From: Butyrivibrio sp.
GTDB taxonomy: Bacteria > Bacillota_A > Clostridia > Lachnospirales > Lachnospiraceae
Direction: 5' to 3'
Assembly: GCF_024699075.1 (NCBI RefSeq)
Contig: NZ_JAILQF010000240.1
Location: 1-44,316, forward strand
Length of the DNA: 44,316 nt
A model generated the notes under the pieces. That model was given only the letters and a program-made list of their open reading frames with translations. It did no database searches and had not been told where the DNA came from. Numbering within the stretch: position 1 is the stretch's first letter; each line of letters starts with the position of its first letter. Positions 27,607 to 35,894 of the stretch are shown here, in pieces. Both the position numbers and the translations under genes were made by a program.

Positions 27607-27622
27607 TGTTTCACGTGAAACA
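27607..27622. promoter_or_regulatory. parS site 2
   Basis: A second perfect TGTTTCACGTGAAACA, 58 bp after the first. Half-sites follow: CGTGAAACA at 27650-27658, GTGAAACA at 27684-27691 and GCGTGAAAA near 27714. The run looks like one intact pair plus decayed copies. Confidence 0.93.
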
Positions 27623-27768
27623 ATATAATCAATATTTAGTATAATTGCCCGTGAAACATTATCAAAAATCGATAATGGCGCGTGTGAAACAATAGAGTTT
27701 TGCTTCATAAAATGCGTGAAAAACGGGAATTTATAAATGTTTTCAATGTTTTTAGCTCCACGGAATTG

Positions 27769-27818
27769 CCAAAACTAAATAAAATAGACATCTAAAAGTC
27801 TTTTATGTTTAGTTTTGG
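27769..27818. repeat. Stem-loop downstream of the parS cluster
   Basis: CCAAAACTAAA ... TTTAGTTTTGG arms with an inner AGAC ... GTCT stem. It is followed at once by a second small hairpin TTGGAAT-GAAG-ATTCCAA (27815-27832). No coding potential. Its role is unknown. Confidence 0.6.
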
Positions 27819-27850
27819 AATGAAGATTCCAAATAAAACCACTAAAAAAT

Positions 27851-27879
27851 GATCGCAGGCGCCGTTTGCGATTGTTTTT
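27851..27879 (+). terminator. Hairpin with T-tract before parA (terminator-like)
   Basis: ATCGCA and TGCGAT around GGCGCCGTT, then TGTTTTTG. It could end transcripts coming from rsmG or act as a leader attenuator of parA. A weak promoter (TATAAT at 27897-27902) lies just after it. Apart from the parS sites and hairpins, I see nothing else in 27509-27944. Confidence 0.5.
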
Positions 27880-27944
27880 GTGTTTTTTATTAACGTTATA
27901 ATTTGGAATCAAAGAAAATATTTCGGCGCAGAAATGGGAGATAT

Positions 27945-28718
27945 ATGGGAAGAATCATAGCGGTAGCAAACCAAAAGGGAGGAGTTGGTAAGACTACAAC
28001 TTCTATTAACCTTTCAGCAGCTCTTGCTGAAGAAAACAAAAAAATTCTCGTAATCGATGCAGACCCCCAGGGAAATACAACAAGCGGATTTGGTTTAGAC
28101 AAAAATGAAATAGACAGAACTATTTATCATCTTATGATAGGAGAGAGTTCTGTAGACGAATGTATTCGTCACAACATTGTCGAAGACCTTCCCGGAATAG
28201 ATATCATTCCTTCTAATATTAATCTGTCAGCAGCAGAGATCGAGCTGATAGATATAGAAAAGAAAGAATATATCCTCAAAAACGAGATCGATAAAGTCAA
28301 AGACAGATACGATTTTATCATTATTGACTGTCCTCCATCACTTAGTATGCTGACAGTTAATGCGATGACAACAGCAGATAAAGTACTTGTTCCTATTCAG
28401 TGCGAATATTATGCTCTTGAAGGATTAAGCCAGTTAGTCCACACAGTAAATCTTGTTAAAGAAAGACTTAATCCAAGACTCGAAATGGAAGGCGTTGTAT
28501 TCACAATGTTCGATGCAAGAACAAACCTTTCATTACAGGTAGTTGAGAATGTTAAAGATCACATTGATGAAAATGTGTTCAAAACAATAATTCCAAGAAA
28601 CATACGACTGGCAGAGGCTCCAAGCTACGGACTTCCAATTAATTTATATGAACCAAAATCTGCAGGCGCAGAAGCTTATAAATTACTTGCAGAAGAAGTA
28701 ATCGCAAACGAAAGTTAA
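27945..28718 (+). CDS. parA: Chromosome partitioning ATPase ParA/Soj
   Basis: 257 residues, a deviant-Walker ATPase. MGRIIAVANQKGGVGKTTTS gives K11-G-G-V-G-K-T with the signature first lysine; DADPQGNTTSG and IIDCPPSLSMLT follow. It works with ParB on parS for origin segregation and affects DnaA in Bacillus. The frame extends to TTG 27903, but GGGAGATAT before ATG 27945 and family alignment fix the start. parB follows 40 nt later. Confidence 0.96.
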   Translation: MGRIIAVANQKGGVGKTTTSINLSAALAEENKKILVIDADPQGNTTSGFGLDKNEIDRTIYHLMIGESSVDECIRHNIVEDLPGIDIIPSNINLSAAEIELIDIEKKEYILKNEIDKVKDRYDFIIIDCPPSLSMLTVNAMTTADKVLVPIQCEYYALEGLSQLVHTVNLVKERLNPRLEMEGVVFTMFDARTNLSLQVVENVKDHIDENVFKTIIPRNIRLAEAPSYGLPINLYEPKSAGAEAYKLLAEEVIANES

Positions 28719-28758
28719 ATTAGGGATACGGTGAAATTCCGGAACGAAAGGGAAGAAT

Positions 28759-29676
28759 ATGGCAGTTAAAACAAAAAGAGGTCTTGGAAGAGGACTGGAT
28801 AGTCTCATACCGGCAGGAGAATCAAAAAAAGATGAAACAAAAGCAGCTCCTATAATTAAGGAAGAAAGAACAGTTACAGATCTGGCAAAACAGGTTATAA
28901 AGATCACAAAAGTTGAGCCTAATCATGAGCAGCCAAGAAAACAGTTTGATGAGGATGCTCTTGCAGAACTTGCAGAATCAATCAAGCAGGTTGGAATTCT
29001 TGAACCTCTCCTTGTAAGATCAAGAGATGATCACTTTGAGATCATTGCAGGTGAAAGAAGATGGAGAGCAGCAAGAGCAGCAGGAGTAAAAGAGGTCCCT
29101 GTTGTAATAAGAAATGATCTGACAGATCAGCAGATCGTTGAGATCCAGCTTATTGAAAATATTCAGAGAGAAAATCTTAACCCTATTGAAGAAGCTAAGG
29201 CTTTCCACAGACTCATTACAGAGTTTAATCTTAAGCAGGATGAAGTGGCTGAAAGAGTATCAAAGTCACGTGTTGCTATCACAAATTCAATGAGATTATT
29301 AAAGCTTACCGATGAAGTTCAGCAGATGATCATCGACGGAAAGCTTACAAGCGGACACGCAAGAGCCCTTATCTCAGTAGAAGATAAGAAACTTCAGATC
29401 GAGCTTGCAGAAAAGATTTTTGATGAAAAGCTCAGCGTACGTCAGGCTGAAAAACTCGTTAAAGATATAGGCAAAGAAAAGCCTTCACCAAAACAGCCTG
29501 TAGTAATAGACAAGAACCTTGAAAATATATACAGGGATCTCGAAAAGAGATGTAAAGAAAAGACTGGTACAAAGGTTGCTATTACACCAAAAGGAAACGA
29601 AGGTGGCGGTAAGATTGAGATAGAATTTTATAATAACGATGACCTTGAGAAGATAACACATATGTTACTTCTGTAA
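28759..29676 (+). CDS. parB: Chromosome partitioning protein ParB/Spo0J
   Basis: 305 residues. N-terminal motif KRGLGRGLDSLIP (ParA contact), the CTPase/ParB domain with GERRWRAARAAG and ENIQRENLNPIEEA, a helix-turn-helix region (KQDEVAERVSKSRVAITNSM) for parS, and a C-terminal dimer domain. It loads on parS, slides as a CTP clamp and recruits SMC. Ribosome site AAAGGGAAG. It forms an operon with parA and probably the next gene. Confidence 0.96.
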   Translation: MAVKTKRGLGRGLDSLIPAGESKKDETKAAPIIKEERTVTDLAKQVIKITKVEPNHEQPRKQFDEDALAELAESIKQVGILEPLLVRSRDDHFEIIAGERRWRAARAAGVKEVPVVIRNDLTDQQIVEIQLIENIQRENLNPIEEAKAFHRLITEFNLKQDEVAERVSKSRVAITNSMRLLKLTDEVQQMIIDGKLTSGHARALISVEDKKLQIELAEKIFDEKLSVRQAEKLVKDIGKEKPSPKQPVVIDKNLENIYRDLEKRCKEKTGTKVAITPKGNEGGGKIEIEFYNNDDLEKITHMLLL

Positions 29677-29759
29677 ATATATTTAGAATTCGCTCATCAA
29701 AAAATATTATACCTATACTAATACAGAACATAAAACTAAATAATAAGAAGGAATAGCAG

Positions 29760-30281
29760 ATGAACAGTAATATATTAAATTATGTTGGACTTTCAAACCT
29801 GGATCCCGGTATATATGTAATAGCAATTGCAGTACTTCTCTTATTGGTACTTATTCTTTTGATCTGCACTATAAAGCAGGGCAAAGAACTTTCTCTTATG
29901 AAGAAGAGACTCAAAAAATTCATGTCAGGAAGAGATGCAGAAAGTCTTGAAGATCAGATCATCGAGCTTTTCGAAGATAACCAGTACATGAAAGCAGCAT
30001 CAGACAAGAACAAGAATGATATCATTGATATCAACAGAAGAATGAGACACTGCTTTCAGAAAATAGGAATCGTAAAGTACGATGCTCTTAATCAGATGGG
30101 TGGTCAGCTTTCTTATGCCCTTGCCCTTCTTGACGAAGAAGATAATGGATATATAATAAATTCAGTACACGGCAACGAAGGTTGCTATTCCTATACTAAA
30201 GTGATCAAGAATGGAAGATCAGATATAGAGCTTGGAACAGAAGAAAGAAAAGCTCTTGAAAATGCAGTAATGAGCAGATAA
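29760..30281 (+). CDS. DUF4446 family membrane-anchored protein
   Basis: 173 residues. One N-terminal hydrophobic segment (~18-40, YVIAIAVLLLLVLILLICTI), a charged helical stretch, and the conserved DUF4446 core FQKIGIVKYDALNQMGGQLSYALALLD with the late YSYTKVIKNGRSDIELGTEE. Function unknown. The position after parB is typical in Clostridia, so a role near segregation or the cell membrane is possible but unproven. AAGGAATAGCAG precedes the ATG. Confidence 0.88.
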   Translation: MNSNILNYVGLSNLDPGIYVIAIAVLLLLVLILLICTIKQGKELSLMKKRLKKFMSGRDAESLEDQIIELFEDNQYMKAASDKNKNDIIDINRRMRHCFQKIGIVKYDALNQMGGQLSYALALLDEEDNGYIINSVHGNEGCYSYTKVIKNGRSDIELGTEERKALENAVMSR

Positions 30282-30364
30282 AACTTCTTTTATAAAGCAA
30301 ATTTACTGCACATTAGATAAGGAAAAGGATTTAGAAATAATTATATAACGAAACGGAGATAGTC

Positions 30365-31654
30365 ATGATCGATATCAAATTTTTAAGAGAAAATCCAGAT
30401 GCTGTAAAAGAAAACATCAAGAAGAAATTTCAGGACCAGAAGCTTGAACTTGTAGACAAAGTTATCGAGCTTGATAAAGAAAGCCGCCAGATCAAGCAGG
30501 AGTCCGATGATCTTAGAGCAAGCAGAAACACAATTTCCAAGCAGATCGGCGTTCTTATGAAAGAAGGCAAGAAAGAAGAAGCTGAAAAAGTAAAAGCTGA
30601 AGTTACCAAGAATGCAGAAAGACTTTCACAGCTCGAAGAGAAGCAGAAGGAAGTTGATGATGAGATTCTTAATATCATGTATCAGATTCCTAACATCATC
30701 GATCCTTCAGTACCGATCGGAAAAGATGATTCCTGCAACGTTGAAATTGAAAAGTTCGGCGAGCCTGTAGTTCCTGATTTTGAAGTTCCATATCACACAG
30801 ATATCATGGAAAGATTCAACGGAATCGACCTTGATGCTGCAAGAAGAGTAGCAGGTAATGGTTTCTATTATCTCATGGGTGATATCGCAAGACTTCATTC
30901 TGCAGTACTTGCATATGCAAGAGATTTCATGATCGACAGAGGATTCACATACGTAATCCCACCTTATATGATCCACGGTAATGTAGTATCAGGCGTTATG
31001 AGTTTCCCTGAAATGGATGCCATGATGTACAAGATCGAAGGCGAAGATCTGTACCTTATTGGAACATCTGAGCACTCAATGATCGGTAAGTTCATCGATC
31101 AGCTTCTTCCTGAAGATGAGATGCCATACACTCTTACATCTTATTCACCTTGCTTCCGTAAGGAAAAAGGTGCTCACGGAATTGAAGAGAGAGGTGTTTA
31201 CAGAATTCACCAGTTCGAGAAGCAGGAGATGATCGTTGTCTGCAAACCTGATGATGCATGGAACTGGTACAACAAGCTCTGGCAGAACACTGTAGATCTT
31301 TTCCGTTCACTTGATGTTCCTGTAAGAACACTTGAGTGCTGCTCAGGCGATCTTGCTGACCTTAAGGTTAAGAGCTGTGACGTTGAAGCATGGTCACCTC
31401 GTCAGAAGAAATACTTCGAAGTTGGAAGCTGCTCTAACCTTGGTGATGCACAGGCAAGACGTCTTAAGATCAGAATCAAGAGCAAAGATGGTAACTATTT
31501 TGCTCATACACTTAATAACACTGTTGTTGCTCCGCCTAGAATGCTCATCGCATTCCTTGAGAATAACCTTCAGGCTGACGGATCAGTTAAGATTCCTGTA
31601 GCTTTAAGACCTTACATGGGCGGAAAAGAAGTTCTTATTCCTACGAAAGATTAA
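30365..31654 (+). CDS. serS: Serine--tRNA ligase
   Basis: 429 residues, class II aminoacyl-tRNA synthetase. It has an N-terminal antiparallel coiled coil (~25-105) that grips the long variable arm of tRNA-Ser, then motif 2 (SPCFRKEKGAHG...GVYRIHQFEKQEM), the serine-binding TSEHS region and motif 3 (NNTVVAPPRMLIAFLENN ... RPYMGG). Start MIDIKFLRENPDAVKENIKK is canonical. CGGAGATAGTC precedes the ATG. No T-box leader is seen. The DUF3881 gene follows after 6 nt. Confidence 0.97.
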   Translation: MIDIKFLRENPDAVKENIKKKFQDQKLELVDKVIELDKESRQIKQESDDLRASRNTISKQIGVLMKEGKKEEAEKVKAEVTKNAERLSQLEEKQKEVDDEILNIMYQIPNIIDPSVPIGKDDSCNVEIEKFGEPVVPDFEVPYHTDIMERFNGIDLDAARRVAGNGFYYLMGDIARLHSAVLAYARDFMIDRGFTYVIPPYMIHGNVVSGVMSFPEMDAMMYKIEGEDLYLIGTSEHSMIGKFIDQLLPEDEMPYTLTSYSPCFRKEKGAHGIEERGVYRIHQFEKQEMIVVCKPDDAWNWYNKLWQNTVDLFRSLDVPVRTLECCSGDLADLKVKSCDVEAWSPRQKKYFEVGSCSNLGDAQARRLKIRIKSKDGNYFAHTLNNTVVAPPRMLIAFLENNLQADGSVKIPVALRPYMGGKEVLIPTKD

Positions 31655-31660
31655 ATCATA

Positions 31661-32542
31661 ATGCACAAATATATGAGAGCTGTCGGTCTTGCAGGATTGC
31701 AAGGCCGTGGTGCGCTCGAGAAGCTTTTGGAATATTGCGTTCAGCATGCTGACGAGCGAGATTATTATAAAAATGAAGATGATGAGATATTCGCACAGTT
31801 CACAAAAGAGTTCGCACCTGGACTGGGAGTGGTAGTATACGGCCAATTTAAGAGCGACAACCATTTTATATACGAATATTATTATCCATATATAAATGGT
31901 GGTGTGACATCATCATCTGAAGACATAACTGTAGAGCAACATGCTGCCACAGATTCTTATGCCGGAGTCTGCGACGATCCAAGAGTTGGTATCACAATGA
32001 TATTCTATCTTCAGAATATGATGGAATATCTCAGGATCACAGAGAACGGCCAGAAGAAGATAACCGGTACATCTGTTACTTTGTCAGCTCTTTCTGTTCA
32101 GGGAACAATAATGTTCCCTATAGCTAAAACCCCGAATCAAAAGAGGCTTCTCAAAAAGAAGCGTCAGGCAAGAACAAAACTTGTAAACTCTGCAAGAAAC
32201 GGGGATGAGAATGCTATTGAATCTCTAACCCTTGATGACATGAATATCTACACTACCATCTCTGATAAGATCCTTAAAGAAGATGTATACACACTTGTAG
32301 ATAACTATTTCATGCCCTACGGCGTTGAATGCGACCAGTATTCGATCATGGGTGAGATAACAGATTATAGACTTACCATCAATACCTACACCAAAGAACC
32401 TGTGTATATCTTAAGTGTCACATGTTCTGATGTAGAATATGACATAGCAATTAACCGCAAAGACCTTTTGGGAGAGCCTGCGGTAGGCAGAAGATTTAAA
32501 GGAAATATCTGGCTTCAGGGTCATATTAACTTTGGGAAATAA
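31661..32542 (+). CDS. DUF3881 family protein
   Basis: 293 residues, soluble, function unknown. The N-terminus MHKYMRAVGLAGLQGRGALE and the later AKTPNQKRLLKKKRQARTKLVNSARNGDENAIESLT match a family I associate with Lachnospiraceae. The start is 6 nt after the serS stop, without a clear ribosome site, so translation is probably coupled to serS. A hairpin follows the stop. Confidence 0.75.
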   Translation: MHKYMRAVGLAGLQGRGALEKLLEYCVQHADERDYYKNEDDEIFAQFTKEFAPGLGVVVYGQFKSDNHFIYEYYYPYINGGVTSSSEDITVEQHAATDSYAGVCDDPRVGITMIFYLQNMMEYLRITENGQKKITGTSVTLSALSVQGTIMFPIAKTPNQKRLLKKKRQARTKLVNSARNGDENAIESLTLDDMNIYTTISDKILKEDVYTLVDNYFMPYGVECDQYSIMGEITDYRLTINTYTKEPVYILSVTCSDVEYDIAINRKDLLGEPAVGRRFKGNIWLQGHINFGK

Positions 32543-32548
32543 AAAAGT

Positions 32549-32567
32549 GGAGTTCATCCTGAACTCC
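32549..32567. terminator. Hairpin after the serS-DUF3881 operon
   Basis: GGAGTTCA-TCC-TGAACTCC, a perfect 8-bp stem 6 nt after the stop codon, preceded by an A-run and followed by TAATGTATTT. It is a terminator candidate with a weak T-tract. Confidence 0.55.
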
Positions 32568-32590
32568 TAATGTATTTAATAAATAATAGA

Positions 32591-32619
32591 TTGAAAAATT
32601 TCATTTATTATGTTAAATT
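32591..32619 (+). promoter_or_regulatory. Candidate promoter for tRNA-Arg
   Basis: TTGAAA, 17-bp spacer, TAAATT, 37 bp before the tRNA. A small stem AGTGCC/GGCACT lies between the start point and the tRNA. Confidence 0.45.
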
Positions 32620-32655
32620 GTAAAAGTGCCTTTTGTAATAAAGAGGCACTCCTAC

Positions 32656-32729
32656 GTTTGGGTAGCTCAGCTGGATAGAGCGTCCGCCTCCTAAGCGGAA
32701 GGTCGGGGGTTCGAATCCCCTCCCGAACA
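32656..32729 (+). tRNA. tRNA-Arg (anticodon CCU)
   Basis: 74 nt. Acceptor GTTTGGG/CCCGAAC with discriminator A, D arm GCTCAGCTGGATAGAGC, anticodon stem CCGCC/GGCGG-type pairing around CTCCTAA (anticodon CCT, reads AGG), T arm GGGGGTTCGAATCCCC. No CCA encoded. Arginine AGG/AGA codons are common in the genes to its left and right. Confidence 0.95.
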
Positions 32730-32858
32730 TTTTAGTTTTATCTGTCGTAATTTTCATTTCTAGTACATCTTAGGTTTTCCAAAATTTTTCACAAATTATC
32801 AGGCAGTACTAAACATATTGAATCTTAATTAAATTATTAATAAGTTTTAGGGGTAATT

Positions 32859-33662
32859 ATGGGGAAAAATAAGATTCTGCTTTATACTCGCGATCATGAT
32901 CTGCAAAAATTCCTGAAAAAAATTGCTTTACCATATGTCAGTTTTAGGTATAATTCAACATATGAACTTGAAGTATGTAATAATATGTTAGGAATCTACA
33001 AGAGCCTTAACGAACCAACTACCAGAGTTGATTATTGCTGCTTTTATTTGGAAGATGAGAAGGAGCTTGAAATATACAAGAATATAAAGAAGGACTTTCC
33101 TCATCTCCCTATGCTTTTATTTGCATATTCCAAAATTGATCATAATTTATTTTTCAGACCAGGTCTTTTACCAGAACTTCTGGTCACAATAGATATAGAT
33201 TCAAAAACTGCGCTTAAAGTAATAATCGATATAGAAATTGCGATGAACAACATAAAAGAGTATCTGGACAGCTATCAGCCGGACGAACTTAAAGATCATC
33301 GAAAAAGCATTCAGTCAAAGCTGGATAGAAATAATATTACTCTTATAAGCGGTGAAGAAATAATAAGCATTGAAACTGATAAGTCATCCGGAAAACGCCT
33401 TCAAAAAATCCTGACAACCAGAGGAGAGTATTTTTCCAGTTTAAGTATTTCCGAAATCGAAGAGATTTTTGCTACAATGTTATACAGGTGTAGAAGAGAT
33501 GCACTTATCAACAAAAGCCTGATCGTAGGATATAATATCAACAATTTAGAAGTCCAGTTATTATCAGGCAATTATGAATATACCGTTAAAGCTTCAAGAG
33601 ACAAATTAAATGAAATACAAAGCGCCTGCGACGTATTTTTAAAAAATGCCATGGCGTGCTAA
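32859..33662 (+). CDS. LytTR-type response-regulator-like protein with degenerate receiver
   Basis: 267 residues. The C-terminal ~105 residues fit a LytTR DNA-binding domain: IISIETDKSSGKRLQKILTT, then RGEYFSSLSISEIEEIF and CRRDALINKSLIVGY, NNLEVQLLSGNYEYTVK. The first ~130 residues look like a receiver fold (KILLYTRDHDLQKFLKKIAL start, PMLLFAYSKID middle), but the early acidic pair and a clear phosphorylatable Asp are not evident, so phosphorylation may not be used. The assignment is pattern-based. AGGGGTAATT precedes the ATG. It has no histidine kinase neighbour; the next gene encodes a zinc-ribbon membrane protein 48 nt downstream. Confidence 0.65.
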   Translation: MGKNKILLYTRDHDLQKFLKKIALPYVSFRYNSTYELEVCNNMLGIYKSLNEPTTRVDYCCFYLEDEKELEIYKNIKKDFPHLPMLLFAYSKIDHNLFFRPGLLPELLVTIDIDSKTALKVIIDIEIAMNNIKEYLDSYQPDELKDHRKSIQSKLDRNNITLISGEEIISIETDKSSGKRLQKILTTRGEYFSSLSISEIEEIFATMLYRCRRDALINKSLIVGYNINNLEVQLLSGNYEYTVKASRDKLNEIQSACDVFLKNAMAC

Positions 33663-33710
33663 ATTTTATCGTCATAAGCTGCATACGTAACTAGCAGCAT
33701 GGAGACTCAC

Positions 33711-35468
33711 ATGAACTGCACTAACTGCCAAAGAGAAATACCTGATAACATCAAATTCTGTCCGCATTGCGGCCAGCCTGTACAGATCAAGAAGACCAAA
33801 GGCAAGGCTAAAAAAGTTATTCTTGCTCTGGTTCTTTCATTTGTTATATTAGCCTCTTTTATCGGATACAGAATTTACAGCTCCCACAATGAAGAAGAAA
33901 AGCCTTCAATCGAATATAAGTACTTAAATGGAATCACCTATTGCACTGATGGCGTAATATATGTTGATCCTGATATCACGGATGATTCAGATCCATATGT
34001 GCTTGGTACAGAAGACGAAGAACTTGTAGATGAGTGTTCTTTCATATATCTATCGACTTTCAGCCCGGATACATCGACCATATTCTACATAGCAGATATG
34101 GAAGAAAAAAAGACCGAGGTTTGCGGTTCATTATATAGCGTAAAGACAGAAGACATAACAAGTGATGCAGATGAGACCAGAAAAAGATCCACACTGATAG
34201 CCAAAGATGTCAGCGGATATTATGTTCCATCCGGAAGAGATAATGGAGTCCTGTATCAGAATGTTGACGAAGAGTTGTACTTCTATTCAGATTACGGCAA
34301 CGAATATCTTATGGATATAGATGGCATATCAGACGTAAACTGCATCTATAATTATGGAAGCTCTCATATTCTTTTAACCCTCAAAGAAGGTAAGGAAAAA
34401 AGTTCAACCAGTATGTATATTGGTTCCGGATACGATGTGTACCATTACGATTCAGCTACCCAAAAGCTTAGTATAATCGATGATGATGCATCAATTCCGG
34501 TAGGGAAATACAATAAGCTTGTATATACCAAAAATATTAATAATAAAACAAATAGTATTGATATGTGTATGTCCGAGATAACTGATGATGGAATTAAAAC
34601 CACCAAAATAGACGAAGATGTAAATAATATTGATGAAACCTATTTCACAGATGACATAACACATATTACATATACCAAAAAAGGTGAGCACTACGAGGAT
34701 GATTATACGTATGATCTTTTTACATATGATAATGGTACGATAACAGAACTTGGCGAAATTGATCTTGCTAGAACAACTACTGAATATGTAACTTTCTTTA
34801 ATTATTTTGAACCTGATGATGAAAAGAAGAATGATACCCAATATTACACAACAGGCACATCTGAAGTATTTGAATCTCCTTTTACCAAGGTACTAAACGC
34901 ACAAGTTGCAATAGACGAAGGCAAGATCCTGATCCAGGCATTAAATGAAGACAGTGTAAGCTGCGTATATCTATGCGATGTAGCATATGGGAAAGAAATT
35001 TCTAACATCCAGATGGTCGCTTACAACGCATGTGTATCCGGATCGTATTCAACCAATTATTTATTCTATGCTGCGGGTGAAAAAACAAGAAACCTGTATA
35101 TATCAGGCGACGGTACTTATAAGCTGATGATGCATAGCGTTCCTTCCCAAACATATGTTTACGTGAAAACAACCCCCGTCATGGATGATAATGCATATTT
35201 CTTTTTAGTAAATATGCTTGATTATGATACCAGCTCAAGCATATATGACATCTATATAAGAGATAACGACAAATATCTTTCAAGAGTTGAGACGATGGTT
35301 GAAAACATAATGATCACAGGCAAAGGCGCTGTTTATACTAAAGATAAAGCCCTTTATTACTACAGCGCTGAAACAAATGAAGTTGAGAAAATTGCTGATA
35401 GTACCTACTATTATGAAGTAGGCAACAAGTATGAAACCTCAATTTCTCTAAGTACATATATATACTAA
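33711..35468 (+). CDS. Zinc-ribbon, single-pass membrane protein with large extracytoplasmic domain
   Basis: 585 residues. N-terminal zinc ribbon CTNCQREIPDNIKFCPHCGQ (two CxxC pairs), a basic linker, one membrane segment (~34-55, VILALVLSFVILASFIGYRI), then ~525 residues outside. These are rich in Asp, Tyr, Ser and beta-strand patterns with repeating YxxD blocks, suggesting a propeller-like sensor or structural domain. No catalytic motif seen. ATG 33711 is preferred over ATG 33699 because GGAGACTCAC precedes it. It probably shares a transcript with the LytTR gene. A long hairpin follows. Confidence 0.7.
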   Translation: MNCTNCQREIPDNIKFCPHCGQPVQIKKTKGKAKKVILALVLSFVILASFIGYRIYSSHNEEEKPSIEYKYLNGITYCTDGVIYVDPDITDDSDPYVLGTEDEELVDECSFIYLSTFSPDTSTIFYIADMEEKKTEVCGSLYSVKTEDITSDADETRKRSTLIAKDVSGYYVPSGRDNGVLYQNVDEELYFYSDYGNEYLMDIDGISDVNCIYNYGSSHILLTLKEGKEKSSTSMYIGSGYDVYHYDSATQKLSIIDDDASIPVGKYNKLVYTKNINNKTNSIDMCMSEITDDGIKTTKIDEDVNNIDETYFTDDITHITYTKKGEHYEDDYTYDLFTYDNGTITELGEIDLARTTTEYVTFFNYFEPDDEKKNDTQYYTTGTSEVFESPFTKVLNAQVAIDEGKILIQALNEDSVSCVYLCDVAYGKEISNIQMVAYNACVSGSYSTNYLFYAAGEKTRNLYISGDGTYKLMMHSVPSQTYVYVKTTPVMDDNAYFFLVNMLDYDTSSSIYDIYIRDNDKYLSRVETMVENIMITGKGAVYTKDKALYYYSAETNEVEKIADSTYYYEVGNKYETSISLSTYIY

Positions 35469-35472
35469 AAAT

Positions 35473-35542
35473 AAACTTCGTACATATAAAGATCATTTGT
35501 AGATAGTTCGGATATAGATGATTTTTTATATGTACGAAGTTT
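35473..35542 (+). terminator. Long hairpin after the zinc-ribbon gene
   Basis: 18-bp perfect arms AAACTTCGTACATATAAA (35473-35490) and their complement (35525-35542), 34-nt loop, followed by TTATATG. It starts 5 nt after the stop codon and closes the LytTR/zinc-ribbon transcript. Confidence 0.7.
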
Positions 35543-35644
35543 TTATATGAAAAGATTTTTTCAAATTATCCTCTAAAAGTATTTTAATTATGTAACAAGC
35601 AAAGAACTGGTGAATTTTGGAATCTTTTTAACTTGTGGTGTAAA

Positions 35645-35660
35645 TTGGAATGCATTCCAA
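35645..35660. promoter_or_regulatory. Palindrome upstream of phoH (putative operator)
   Basis: TTGGAATGCATTCCAA, a perfect 16-bp palindrome, flanked by GTGGT and ACCAC, which extends the symmetry. More copies of the TTTGGAAT half-site are nearby (about 35617 and 35686). It lies 50 bp upstream of the phoH promoter. Confidence 0.5.
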
Positions 35661-35709
35661 AAACCACCATATATTGTGTAAAAAAATATTCCAAATACAA
35701 ATTAACGGC

Positions 35710-35738
35710 TTGTCACATATAAAAGTATTGTTTATAAT
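35710..35738 (+). promoter_or_regulatory. phoH promoter
   Basis: TTGTCA, 17-bp spacer, TATAAT at 35733-35738. It gives a ~150-nt leader containing a terminator-like hairpin. Confidence 0.8.
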
Positions 35739-35797
35739 AAAAATATGGTGAAGAAGAAAACATTTGCAGATCTATCTAATAGAATGCAATTTCAGTC

Positions 35798-35835
35798 AAA
35801 GGCATGATGCAGGGTTCTCCTGCGTCATGCCTTTT
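35798..35835 (+). terminator. Terminator-like hairpin in the phoH leader
   Basis: AAAGGCATGATGCAGG pairs with CCTGCGTCATGCCTTT (16 bp, one G-T) around a 5-nt loop, then TTGCGCTTTTC. It lies between the promoter and the ATG, so it is a candidate attenuator. No riboswitch consensus was recognised before it. Confidence 0.6.
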
Positions 35836-35894
35836 GCGCTTTTCAAGGGGGCGTTTTTCTTCTGAGAATAGGGAGATTGGAGGAATCTGCACGT

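Noticed and set aside
30282..30364. T-box or other riboswitch before serS
   Set aside because: The gap is only 83 bp, with no T-box sequence and no terminator stem.
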